Of a stretch of DNA of 64,000 bases, positions 10,638-18,537 are shown piece after piece. The notes below the pieces were generated by a model. The model did no database searches. It was not told the DNA's origin and saw nothing but the letters and a program-made list of their open reading frames with translations. Origin of the DNA: Halostella limicola (GTDB lineage Archaea; Halobacteriota; Halobacteria; Halobacteriales; Natronoarchaeaceae); assembly GCF_003675875.1 (NCBI RefSeq), contig NZ_RCDI01000001.1, positions 62,001 to 126,000 of the forward strand, written 5' to 3'. Positions within the stretch are counted from its first letter, which is position 1. The number at the start of each line of letters is the position of its first letter. Made by a program: the position numbers and the translations under genes.

Positions 10638-11279
10638 GTGGCGCCGTACTTCGACTACCCCTGCCCCGACTGCCGGACCACGAACAACCTCCACGAGACG
10701 GACTGCCGCTTCGCCGGCACGTCGTGGGCGGAGATCGAGAGAGCGTACGTCGACATCGTCGCCGCGCTGTCGGCGGAGCCCCGGCCGGAGGCCGCCCTCC
10801 GCGACGCGGTCGACGGCGACTGGGGCGCGCTCCGCGCGGCGGCGCTGTCGCTGCTGCGCGACGAGTACCGCGTCTACGAGGTCGGGAGCGACGAGGGGGA
10901 CGGCGACGACGCCGCCAACCGCGTCCGCGCCGAGGACGGCGACCTCGCGCTCACCAGCCCGGAGCAGCGCCGCGAGCACCTCAGCCAGCCCGACCGCGAC
11001 CCCTTGCGCACCATCTACCGGCAGGGGAGCGTCCCGGGCTGTCACGACAACGCCGTCTTCGCGATGATCGCCTACTACGAGATGGTCGGCTTCTCCTGGC
11101 GCGAGACGAGAGAGAAGGTGATCGAGTGGCTCCACGAGAGCGGCACCTGGGCCCGCGGCGGGTTCGAGGAGGCCTCCCCGGAGGAACTCGTCAACAGCAA
11201 GCGCCACGTCTACGAGGAGGGGTACGGTTGGAAGGAGAAGGCGACGGCCGCGAAACGCGTCATCGACCGTCGGACGTAG
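10638..11279 (+). CDS. Conserved haloarchaeal protein with an N-terminal zinc-ribbon-like motif
   Basis: 213 residues from GTG10638. The N terminus has CPDCRTTNNLHETDC, a possible zinc site. The middle is acidic and helical, with SQPDRDPLRTIYRQGSVPGC followed by an aromatic helix (AVFAMIAYYEMVGFSWRETR). I do not recognise an enzymatic motif. It is convergent with pcn, ending 18 bp from it. Start and reading frame are supported by GC3 bias and uninterrupted length. Confidence 0.7.
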   Translation: MAPYFDYPCPDCRTTNNLHETDCRFAGTSWAEIERAYVDIVAALSAEPRPEAALRDAVDGDWGALRAAALSLLRDEYRVYEVGSDEGDGDDAANRVRAEDGDLALTSPEQRREHLSQPDRDPLRTIYRQGSVPGCHDNAVFAMIAYYEMVGFSWRETREKVIEWLHESGTWARGGFEEASPEELVNSKRHVYEEGYGWKEKATAAKRVIDRRT

Positions 11280-11297
11280 TCAGGGACGCAGTCGAGA

Positions 11298-12041
11298 TCA
11301 GTCGCTCTGGATGCGCGGCGCGAGCATGAACGTCACCTGCCCGTTGCCCTCGGCGATGTCGAAGTGGAGCTTGACGGGGAACTCCTCGCCGAGTTCGAGC
11401 GTCACCTCGGCGTCCTTGTCGATCGCCTTGTTCATGTCCTTCAGGTAGTCGAGGCTGAACAGCGAGTGGGCGGGACCGACCTGTAGGTCGATGAGGTCGC
11501 TCTGGTCGAGTTCGAGGTGGACGTCGTCGGTGTCGCCCTCCGCGTCGACGTAGAACAGCTCGTCCGTCTCGTCGACGCCGAGCGCGATGTGGTCCGAGAC
11601 CATGTCGGCGGCGGTGACCGAGCGGTCGATGTCCGCGCCCTCGATGACGATCTCGGCGGCCAGATCGAGGTCGGGGATGTCCGGTTCCTGCCGGATGGAG
11701 TCGGGGTCGATGAGCGCGAGCGTGTACTCCAGCCCGTCGATCTGGATGTGGAGCTTGCGCGTCTCCTCGTCGAGTTCGAGCTCGACGAGTTGGCCCGAGT
11801 CGGCCATGCCCGCGATGTCTTCGAGCCGCGAGAGGTTGACGCCGATGAGGCCGCCGTCGGCCTCGTAGGACTCGAACGCGTCGGCCGAGAGGGAGAGGTC
11901 GACCATCCCGACGTTCGCCGGGTCGACGGCCCGGATCTCGATGCCGTCCTCGTTCAGGTGGATCTTGCACTCGTCCACCAGCACGCTCACGGAGTCGAGC
12001 GCCGTCCGGAGCGTCTCCGCGCTAACTATCGCCTTGAACAT
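11298..12041 (-). CDS. pcn: DNA polymerase sliding clamp PCNA
   Basis: 247 residues, the usual PCNA length. It forms a trimeric ring that tethers polymerase, FEN1 and ligase. The start [20 protein letters not shown], the interdomain region and the C-terminal [10 protein letters not shown] match archaeal clamps. Unlike eukaryal PCNA it is very acidic on its outer face. The start at 12041 is fixed by family alignment and by the TATA box 28 bp upstream. The clamp loader small subunit is also in this window (55891-56874). Confidence 0.96.
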   Translation of the reverse strand: MFKAIVSAETLRTALDSVSVLVDECKIHLNEDGIEIRAVDPANVGMVDLSLSADAFESYEADGGLIGVNLSRLEDIAGMADSGQLVELELDEETRKLHIQIDGLEYTLALIDPDSIRQEPDIPDLDLAAEIVIEGADIDRSVTAADMVSDHIALGVDETDELFYVDAEGDTDDVHLELDQSDLIDLQVGPAHSLFSLDYLKDMNKAIDKDAEVTLELGEEFPVKLHFDIAEGNGQVTFMLAPRIQSD

Positions 12042-12068
12042 TATTGAGTCGAGGTTTGGCGGCCCACC

Positions 12069-12075
12069 ATAAAAA
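12069..12075 (-). promoter_or_regulatory. TATA box of pcn
   Basis: Read on the minus strand it is TTTTTAT, 28 bp before the pcn ATG, consistent with a leaderless transcript. Confidence 0.65.
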
Positions 12076-12153
12076 GGCACGCGTTCCGCGTGCGCGCGGA
12101 CGCGGCGGAAATCGAGAGCGGGAGGCGACGGCGGGCGGACGCGACGACCGACG

Positions 12154-12426
12154 TCACGTCCCGTCGACGACCACGCGGCCGTCGGCGTGCACCGTCACGG
12201 CCCACTCGCCGTGGGTGAACGCGACCGAGACGTCGTCGTCGGGGTCGACGGTGTCCAGAAATCGCCCCAGCGCGTCGACGTCGACGCTCTCGTACAGAGG
12301 GTCGATGTCGAGCGGCGAAACGCCCTCGGCGTCGGCGAGGGCCTCCGCGATCGTCGTGCACACGGCTTCGGCGGGAGAGAGGAGGGAGTCCGACCGAAAA
12401 TCGTGTTTTCTGATTACTTCGCTCAT
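12154..12426 (-). CDS. HalOD1 output-domain protein
   Basis: 90 residues. A single HalOD1 domain: [20 protein letters not shown], then [14 protein letters not shown], then [20 protein letters not shown]. In haloarchaea HalOD1 usually sits behind receiver or PAS domains as a presumed output module; stand-alone copies like this one are common and uncharacterised. A TATA-like CGTATAAAGCG (minus strand, 12477-12487) lies about 55 bp upstream, so the transcript probably has a leader of about 30 nt. Confidence 0.8.
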   Translation of the reverse strand: MSEVIRKHDFRSDSLLSPAEAVCTTIAEALADAEGVSPLDIDPLYESVDVDALGRFLDTVDPDDDVSVAFTHGEWAVTVHADGRVVVDGT

Positions 12427-12680
12427 TGCTGTGATTAGCGGTGACTGCGGAATGAGGGTGTCCTTGGAGCACGAAACGCTTTATACGGGCTCCGGTAGGT
12501 GACAGTCGTTTTTAATTTCCGTCGCCCGCGAACAACGCCGACAGCGGGCGGTAAGGCGATCGAGCAGTCGAAGATAGTGGATCAATTATAGATCGCGCGG
12601 CCGGGGTCGTGGTCGTCCGTCCACGGCGACGGCTCGCACGGGTCGCCGCCGCTTTCCGCGTCGGCCCCCAAGGGGGGCAC
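12427..12680. other. Divergent intergenic region
   Basis: 254 bp between the HalOD1 gene and the HTH_10 gene. It holds the minus-strand TATA near 12477-12487, a TTTTTAATTT run near 12510 and a TATA-like AATTATAG at 12585-12592. GTG12609 lies about 20 bp after that last element and could be a leaderless start for the regulator. No further gene is seen. Confidence 0.5.
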
Positions 12681-13430
12681 ATGCGCGAACTCGTCTTCGC
12701 TCTGGAGTACGAACCCGGGCGCAACCGGGTGGCGGACGCGCTCGCCGACCACCCGGACGCCCGGGTCCGCTCGCTCTCGCTGCACGCCACCGACGAGAGC
12801 CTCTGGCGCGTCGACCACGTCGCCGGCGCACCCGACGCGCTGGAAGACATCGAGGACGCGTTTCTCAACGGCGACTACTACGCGGACTGCCTCGCCACCG
12901 ATGACTGCGGGGCCACGCAGACCACGGAAGTCCTCGACCGCACGGCCGACACGCTCGTGCTCTACTCCGCCTGGGAGCGCACCCCCGACTGCGCGTCCGT
13001 TCCCCACATCGCCCGCGACCACCTCGGCGACGGCGTGCTGTTCGAGACGCGCCACGAGGGGCGACACTACACCTGGCGGGTCATCCACTCCGGCGACGGC
13101 GACGTCGCGGCGTTCTTCGACGACCTCGACGCCGCGGTCGGGGACTGCGCCCGGATGGAGATGCTGCGGACGACGGACGCGTCGGCGACCCCCGGCGAGG
13201 GCGACGGGAGCCCGGACGACCTCTCCCCCGAGCAGGTGGCAGCGCTCCGGGCCGCCGTCGAGCACGGCTACTACGAGTCCCCCCGCGAGGTCGACGTCGG
13301 TGCCCTCGCCGACCACCTCGACGTCCCGCGGTCGACGCTCACCTATCGGCTGCGACGGGCGGAGGAACGCCTGGCGAAGCGCTACGTCGCCGAGGCGCGG
13401 TTCGCGGACGACGCGTCGACCCGGTTGTAG
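12681..13430 (+). CDS. HTH_10 (bacterio-opsin-activator family) transcription regulator
   Basis: 249 residues. The C-terminal HTH_10 is clear (LSPEQVAALRAAVEHGYYES, then VDVGALADHLDVPRSTLTYR). The N-terminal domain is the sensor-like part of this haloarchaeal subfamily and contains a conserved cysteine pair (CLATDDC) that could bind metal or sense redox. ATG12681 follows a purine-rich AGGGGGG at a good distance. GTG12609 is an in-frame alternative placed better relative to a TATA element. It lies 57 bp before the metal ATPase gene on the same strand, which makes it the leading candidate regulator of that gene; that is inference. Confidence 0.82.
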   Translation: MRELVFALEYEPGRNRVADALADHPDARVRSLSLHATDESLWRVDHVAGAPDALEDIEDAFLNGDYYADCLATDDCGATQTTEVLDRTADTLVLYSAWERTPDCASVPHIARDHLGDGVLFETRHEGRHYTWRVIHSGDGDVAAFFDDLDAAVGDCARMEMLRTTDASATPGEGDGSPDDLSPEQVAALRAAVEHGYYESPREVDVGALADHLDVPRSTLTYRLRRAEERLAKRYVAEARFADDASTRL

Positions 13431-13436
13431 CGGCAG

Positions 13437-13450
13437 TTGGAATATTCCAA
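13437..13450. promoter_or_regulatory. Perfect 14-bp palindrome at the metal-ATPase promoter
   Basis: TTGGAATATTCCAA is fully self-complementary. It ends 5 bp before the TATA-like TCTTAT, covering the position where TFB-recognition sequence or an activator site would be. This is a strong candidate operator. Confidence 0.65.
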
Positions 13451-13455
13451 CGAAG

Positions 13456-13462
13456 TCTTATC
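13456..13462 (+). promoter_or_regulatory. TATA-like element of the metal-ATPase gene
   Basis: TCTTATC lies about 28-30 bp before ATG13488, placing transcription start at or near the ATG. Confidence 0.5.
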
Positions 13463-13487
13463 GAGTCGCCGACCCTATCTTCGGGCG

Positions 13488-15896
13488 ATGAACGACGACG
13501 CGAACGCCGCGGGACGAGCGGCCGAGGACGACGGACGGCGGGAACCGACCGTCCGCCTCGCCGTCCCCGAGATGGACTGCCCGTCCTGCGCACAGAAAGT
13601 CGACAAGAGCCTGGGCCGCGTCGACGGGGTCGTCGACGCGACGCTCCAGCCGACTACCGGCACGGCCGCCGTCACCTACGACCCCGACCGGGCCAGCGAG
13701 GCCGACGTCGTCGCGGCGATCGAGGCCGCCGGCTACGAGGTCGAAGGCGGCGGCTCCGCGGGCGACACCGACGACTCGTCCGAGGGGGCGGACGTCGCGC
13801 CGCCGTCTGAGATCTGGACGAGCCCCCGCGCGAAGAAGACGTGGGTCGGGGCGGCGCTCGTCTCGGTGGGCCTCCTCCTCGAGTTCGTCCTCACCGGCCA
13901 GAACGCCGCGGTGGCGAGCGTCCTCGGCGCTCCGATCCACGTCGCCGACGCGCTGTTCCTCGGGGCCGTCGCCGCCAGCGGCGCCCCCGTCGTCCGCGGC
14001 GGCTACTACTCGGCGCGGAACCGAAGCCTCGACATCGACCTGCTGATGGGGACGGCCATCCTCGCGGCCACCGCAATCGGCTACTTCGTCGAGGCGGCGA
14101 CGCTGGCCGTCCTGTTCAGCATCGCCGAACTGCTCGAGGACTACGCGATGGACAGGGCACGGGACTCCCTGCGCGAACTGATGGAGCTCTCGCCCGACGA
14201 GGCGACGGTCAAGCGCGACGGGGCGGAGCGAACCGTCCCCGCGGAGGACGTGGCGGTCGACGAGGTCGTCGTCGTCCGGCCGGGCGAGAAGATCCCGCTC
14301 GACGGGACAGTCGTCGAGGGCGAGAGCGCGGTCGACCAGTCGCCGATCACCGGCGAGAGCGTCCCGGTCGACAAGACCGACGGCGACGAGGTGTACGCCG
14401 GCGCGATCAACCGGGAGGGGTACCTGGAGGTCGCGGTCACCTCGACGGCCGGCGACTCGACGCTCTCGCGCATCATCGAGATGGTGCAGGGGGCGCAGGC
14501 CGAGAAGACCGAGACCGAGCAGTTCGTCGACCGCTTCGCGGGCTACTACACGCCGGTCGTCGTCGCGCTGGCGGTCCTGACCGCCGCCGTGCCGCCGCTG
14601 CTCATCGCCGACCCCGTCACGGTCGGCGCGGCCGGGTACGGGTTCACCTTCGCCGGCGACTGGGGGACGTGGTTCGTTCGCGGGCTCACCCTGCTCGTCA
14701 TCGCCTGCCCCTGCGCGTTCGTCATCTCGACGCCCGTCTCTGTCGTCTCCGGCGTCACCAGCGCCGCGAAAAACGGCGTCCTCATCAAGGGGGGCAACCA
14801 CCTGGAGGCGATGGGCGACGTCGACGCCGTCGCCCTCGACAAGACCGGCACGCTCACGCGGGGCGAACTCGCCGTCACCGACGTCGTCCCGGTCGGCGAC
14901 GCGGACGAGGCGACGCTGCTCCGCCGCGCCGCCGCGGTCGAGCGCCGGAGCGAGCACCCGATCGCCGATGCGATCCTGGCCCGCGCCGAGGAGGCCGGCG
15001 CGGCGGACGTCCCGGACCCGTCGGCGTTCGAGAGCCTGACCGGCAAGGGCGTCCGCGCCGAGTTCGACGGCGAGACCTACTACGCGGGCAAGCCTGCCCT
15101 GTTCGAGGATCTGGGCTTCGACCTCTCGCGGGCCCGTCGCGAAACCGACGGCGGCCCCGGCAGCGGTGCGACCGGAAGCCCGTCGGGTCCGCGGTCCGAC
15201 GGCGGCACCGTGACCGGGGCCGCCGTCGGGGGCGGCGACGCGGGGTTCGCCGCGGACGTCCTCGCCGATCTGGAGCGCGAGGGGAAGACGGTCGTCCTCG
15301 TCGGCACGGAGACGGAACTGCTCGGCGCTATCGCGATCGCCGACGAGGTGCGGCCGGCCTCGGAGCGGGCCGTCCAGCGCCTGCGGGAACTCGGCGTCGA
15401 TCGCGTCGTGATGCTGACCGGCGACAACGAGGGCACTGCCCGTGCCATCGCCGAGCAGGTCGGCGTCGACGAGTACCGCGCCGAGCTCCTGCCCGACGAG
15501 AAGGTCGCGGCCGTGCGGGAGCTACAGGCCGAGTACGGCGACGTGGCGATGGTCGGCGACGGCATCAACGACGCCCCCGCGCTGGCGACCGCCGAGGTCG
15601 GCGTCGCGATGGGCGCGGCGGGCACCGACACCGCCATCGAGACGGCCGACATCGCGCTGATGGGCGACGACGTCGGGAAGCTCCCCTACCTCGTCGACCT
15701 CTCGCGGACCGCCAACGGCGTCATCCGGCAGAACGTCTGGGCCAGCCTCGGCGTGAAGGCCCTGCTCGCGCTCGGCGTGCCGCTGGGGCTCGTGAGCGTC
15801 GCGCTGGCGGTCGTCGTCGGCGACATGGGGATGAGCCTCGGCGTGACGGGCAACGCGATGCGGCTCGCGCGGATCGAGCCCGAGCGGTTCGCGTGA
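13488..15896 (+). CDS. P1B-type heavy-metal ATPase, probably Zn/Cd exporter
   Basis: 802 residues. It shows an N-terminal heavy-metal-associated domain (MDCPSCAQKV, Cys31/Cys34), a TGES phosphatase loop, the transmembrane CPC motif near residue 407, the phosphorylation motif DKTGTLT (Asp451), SEHP, and GDGINDAP. The last helices contain N-x7-K (NVWASLGVK) and then DMG and a conserved Asn, the pattern of the P1B-2 (Zn/Cd/Pb) class rather than the copper class. It should export these metals from the cytoplasm. A Gly/Ser-rich insertion (about residues 553-585) interrupts the nucleotide-binding domain. ATG13488 is placed by the TATA-like element; an upstream ATG at 13437 would lie inside the palindrome. 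Confidence 0.92.
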   Translation: MNDDANAAGRAAEDDGRREPTVRLAVPEMDCPSCAQKVDKSLGRVDGVVDATLQPTTGTAAVTYDPDRASEADVVAAIEAAGYEVEGGGSAGDTDDSSEGADVAPPSEIWTSPRAKKTWVGAALVSVGLLLEFVLTGQNAAVASVLGAPIHVADALFLGAVAASGAPVVRGGYYSARNRSLDIDLLMGTAILAATAIGYFVEAATLAVLFSIAELLEDYAMDRARDSLRELMELSPDEATVKRDGAERTVPAEDVAVDEVVVVRPGEKIPLDGTVVEGESAVDQSPITGESVPVDKTDGDEVYAGAINREGYLEVAVTSTAGDSTLSRIIEMVQGAQAEKTETEQFVDRFAGYYTPVVVALAVLTAAVPPLLIADPVTVGAAGYGFTFAGDWGTWFVRGLTLLVIACPCAFVISTPVSVVSGVTSAAKNGVLIKGGNHLEAMGDVDAVALDKTGTLTRGELAVTDVVPVGDADEATLLRRAAAVERRSEHPIADAILARAEEAGAADVPDPSAFESLTGKGVRAEFDGETYYAGKPALFEDLGFDLSRARRETDGGPGSGATGSPSGPRSDGGTVTGAAVGGGDAGFAADVLADLEREGKTVVLVGTETELLGAIAIADEVRPASERAVQRLRELGVDRVVMLTGDNEGTARAIAEQVGVDEYRAELLPDEKVAAVRELQAEYGDVAMVGDGINDAPALATAEVGVAMGAAGTDTAIETADIALMGDDVGKLPYLVDLSRTANGVIRQNVWASLGVKALLALGVPLGLVSVALAVVVGDMGMSLGVTGNAMRLARIEPERFA

Positions 15897-15999
15897 GCGA
15901 GACGCACTGAGCGTCCGGCGCGAAAGAGCCCGGGCGCCGACGCGGCCGAGGCCGTTCCGGTAGCCGAACCGTTATTTCTCGCAGAGCCCGAGCGTAGGC

Positions 16000-17028
16000 A
16001 TGAAACTCTCCGCTGTCGATCTCTCCCCGGTCCCCGCCGACGGCACCGCGACCGACGCCTACGCGAACACCGTCGAGGCCGCGCGGCGGGCCGAGCGGCT
16101 CGGGTTCGAGCGGTTCTGGGTGGCCGAGCACCACGGCATGGCGGACACCATCGCGGGCACGACGCCCGAGGTGCTGCTCGGGCACCTCGCCGCCGAGACC
16201 GACTCGATCCGGATCGGTTCCGGGGCAGTGCTGCTCAACCACTACAGCCCGTTCAAGGTCGCCGAGCAGTTCGGCGCGCTGGACGCGCTCGCGCCGGGCC
16301 GCGTCGACGCCGGGCTGGGACGGGCGAACGGGTCGCCGGCCGCCGACCGCGCCCTCGGGACCGAGCGGCGCGTCCGGAACCCCGACGAGGACCACGCCGA
16401 GAAGATCGAGGCCGTCGTCAACCACCTCTACGACGACTACCCCGACGACCACGCCTACGCCGACCTGACGATCCCGCGCTCCGGCGAGGACCCGCCGACG
16501 CCGTGGGTGCTGGGATCGAGCCCGTCGAGCGCTGCCCTCGCGGGCGAACTCGGGCTGCGCTACTGCTTCGCGGCGTTCATCCGCCCGGGGCTGGCGACGC
16601 GCTCCTTCGAGGCGTACCGCGATCGCTTCCGGGCGTCGCCGCTCTCCGGCGGCGTCGACGAACCTGAGGGGATGGTCGCGGTGAACGCGGTCTGTGCCGA
16701 GACCGACGAGGAGGCGGCACGGCTCCGAGCGGTCGCCGAGGCGTCGTTCGCGCGGATGCAGCGCGGGGAGGTCGGGACGAGGCCGTCCGTCGAGGAGGCC
16801 GTCGACGAACTCGGCGGCGTCCCCGAGCCGACGCCCGCGACGCTCGACGCGGGCGAGTGGCCGCGGGCGATCTCCGGGAGCCCGGACACGCTCGCCGGGC
16901 TGCTCGACCAGCTCGCGGACCGCGTCGGCGTCGACGAGGTGATGATCCAGCACGTCGTCGGCGACCACGGGGACGCGCTCCGGTCGCACGAACTGCTCGC
17001 CGACGGCGTCGGACTCGATCCGCGCTGA
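16000..17028 (+). CDS. LLM-class flavin-dependent oxidoreductase (luciferase-like)
   Basis: 342 residues, (beta/alpha)8 luciferase-like monooxygenase fold. Typical segments are visible: FERFWVAEHHGM near residue 40, RIGSGAVLLNHYSPFKVAEQ, and ALAPGRVDAGLGRANGS. This subgroup (MsnO8-like) uses FMNH2 or F420; the substrate is unknown. A TTATTTC element about 28 bp before the ATG suggests a leaderless mRNA. Flanking genes on the same strand are not functionally related. Confidence 0.88.
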   Translation: MKLSAVDLSPVPADGTATDAYANTVEAARRAERLGFERFWVAEHHGMADTIAGTTPEVLLGHLAAETDSIRIGSGAVLLNHYSPFKVAEQFGALDALAPGRVDAGLGRANGSPAADRALGTERRVRNPDEDHAEKIEAVVNHLYDDYPDDHAYADLTIPRSGEDPPTPWVLGSSPSSAALAGELGLRYCFAAFIRPGLATRSFEAYRDRFRASPLSGGVDEPEGMVAVNAVCAETDEEAARLRAVAEASFARMQRGEVGTRPSVEEAVDELGGVPEPTPATLDAGEWPRAISGSPDTLAGLLDQLADRVGVDEVMIQHVVGDHGDALRSHELLADGVGLDPR

Positions 17029-17179
17029 GGCGGGTCGCAGCCGCCCGGTACCGAGGGCGGGCCGCCGAACAGGTGCGTCACGCCTATCAGCGTCGGCCGC
17101 CTCCGATCGGACATGCAACCGACGCTTTCCTCCCGCGACCGACGAGCGGGAGTCCGTCGAGGGATCTCGGGTGGTACCG

Positions 17180-17953
17180 ATGGCGGGTAAGGACGAGTAC
17201 TACAACAGGGCGAAACAGGAGGGCTACCGCACTCGCGCGGCCTACAAGCTGAAGCAGCTCGACGAGCTGGAGGGGCTGATCGGCCCCGGCAACACGGTCG
17301 TCGACCTCGGGGCCGCGCCCGGCGGCTGGATGCAGGTCGCCGCGGAGATGGCCGGCGAGGGCGGCACCGTCATCGGCGTCGACCGCCAGCGCATCGACCC
17401 GCTGGAGGACGACCACGGCGCGCGCGTCGAGACCGTCCGCGGGGACATGACCGAGGAGGAGACCCGCGAAGAGGTCGTCGAGATCGCCGGCGAAGCCGAC
17501 GTGGTCCTCTCGGACCTCGCGCCGAACATGACCGGCGAGTACGGCCTCGATCACGCCCGCTCGGTCCACCTCGCCCGGCAGGCGTTCGAGACGGCGCTGG
17601 AACTGCTCGACAGCGGCGGCGACTTCGCCGTGAAGGTGTTCGAGGGCCGGGACCTGGACGACCTGCGCGACGACATCGAGGAGGAGTTCGAGTACGTCCG
17701 CACGACCAGCCCCGACGCCTCCCGCGACGAGTCCTCCGAGGTGTACCTCATCGCCAAGGGCCGTCTGACCGCGCCCGTCCGCGAGGGCGACCGCCTGACC
17801 GTCGAGATCGTCGACGAGGGGAGCGAGGGCGACGGCGTCGCCAAGGTCGACGACTACACGCTGTTCGTCCGCGAGGGCGACGTGGGCGAGGAGGTAGAGA
17901 TCGAAGTGACCGACGTGAAGCCCCGGTTCGGCTTCGCGAAGCGCGTCGACTGA
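17180..17953 (+). CDS. rlmE: 23S rRNA 2'-O-ribose methyltransferase RlmE/FtsJ with TRAM domain
   Basis: 257 residues. Transfers methyl from SAM to a 23S rRNA uridine 2'-OH (U2552 in E. coli numbering). The SAM motif VVDLGAAPGGWMQVA and the K-D-K-E catalytic tetrad are visible (RAAYKLK, DLAPN, VKVFEG, SSEVYLIAKG). An RNA-binding TRAM domain forms the last 60 residues, an addition typical of haloarchaeal RlmE. ATG17180 (MAGKDEYYNRAK) is chosen over GTG17171 because family members begin there. Confidence 0.93.
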   Translation: MAGKDEYYNRAKQEGYRTRAAYKLKQLDELEGLIGPGNTVVDLGAAPGGWMQVAAEMAGEGGTVIGVDRQRIDPLEDDHGARVETVRGDMTEEETREEVVEIAGEADVVLSDLAPNMTGEYGLDHARSVHLARQAFETALELLDSGGDFAVKVFEGRDLDDLRDDIEEEFEYVRTTSPDASRDESSEVYLIAKGRLTAPVREGDRLTVEIVDEGSEGDGVAKVDDYTLFVREGDVGEEVEIEVTDVKPRFGFAKRVD

Positions 17954-18007
17954 GAGGGGCTGTCGTAACTCAGTTCGGTAGTCACCGCCGGTTCCAGCGG
18001 TCGCCGG

Positions 18008-18211
18008 CTACCGGGATATCCAGCAGTACGTCTGCACGCCGCCGAAGGCGAGCGCGAAGACACCGTTCTGGACGATGAGGACCGTCTGCTCCGGTGCGAC
18101 TGCCCGCGTCACGAGCAGCAGCGCCGCGAACAGCGTGCTCAGCAGGAGGTTGTACTTCGCGAGCGCCGTCCAGCACTCCTCGTCCAGTTCGATCAGGCCG
18201 TCGCTGCCCAT
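18008..18211 (-). CDS. Small two-helix membrane protein
   Basis: 67 residues: an acidic N terminus, a hydrophobic helix (about 20-40) and a second one (about 46-63) ending CWISR. Codon third positions are strongly GC, supporting a real gene. I do not recognise the family. Confidence 0.55.
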   Translation of the reverse strand: MGSDGLIELDEECWTALAKYNLLLSTLFAALLLVTRAVAPEQTVLIVQNGVFALAFGGVQTYCWISR

Positions 18212-18254
18212 GTGCGGCGTACGACGGTCGCACGGGTAGGCGCTGGGGCGCCGG

Positions 18255-18434
18255 TCACTCGCCGTCGTCGTCCAGGCGGCCGTGGCGCTCGTCGATCTCG
18301 TCCAAGATGTCCAGGTTCTTCCGGATCGACGCCCGGACCGCCTCGCTCCGGTTGACGTACTTGCCGTCGTCGCCGACGTGCCGATCGAGGTCCGCGAGGA
18401 GTTCCTCGGGGATCTCGACGCTTATCTTGGGCAT
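18255..18434 (-). CDS. Ribbon-helix-helix (CopG-like) DNA-binding protein
   Basis: 59 residues, MPKISVEIPEELLADLDRHV at the start: an N-terminal beta strand with alternating residues, helix 1, then the second helix (NRSEAVRASIRKNL). RHH proteins bind DNA as dimers through the paired strand. It lies about 100 bp downstream of the tandem tatC on the same strand. It could be an antitoxin-like or autoregulatory factor, but no toxin gene is beside it. Confidence 0.75.
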   Translation of the reverse strand: MPKISVEIPEELLADLDRHVGDDGKYVNRSEAVRASIRKNLDILDEIDERHGRLDDDGE

Positions 18435-18537
18435 ATCCGAGTGCTATCGGGACGCCCCGTTAACGTTCCGAACGCGGAAGGGGAGCAAGCGCCGCGGACG
18501 GAGCGGCGCCGGCGAGTCACGCGACGACCGACCCGCG

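Noticed and set aside
13437-13487. ATG13437-type extension of the metal ATPase
   Set aside because: It would place the palindrome and TATA-like element inside the coding region; ATG13488 fits leaderless transcription.
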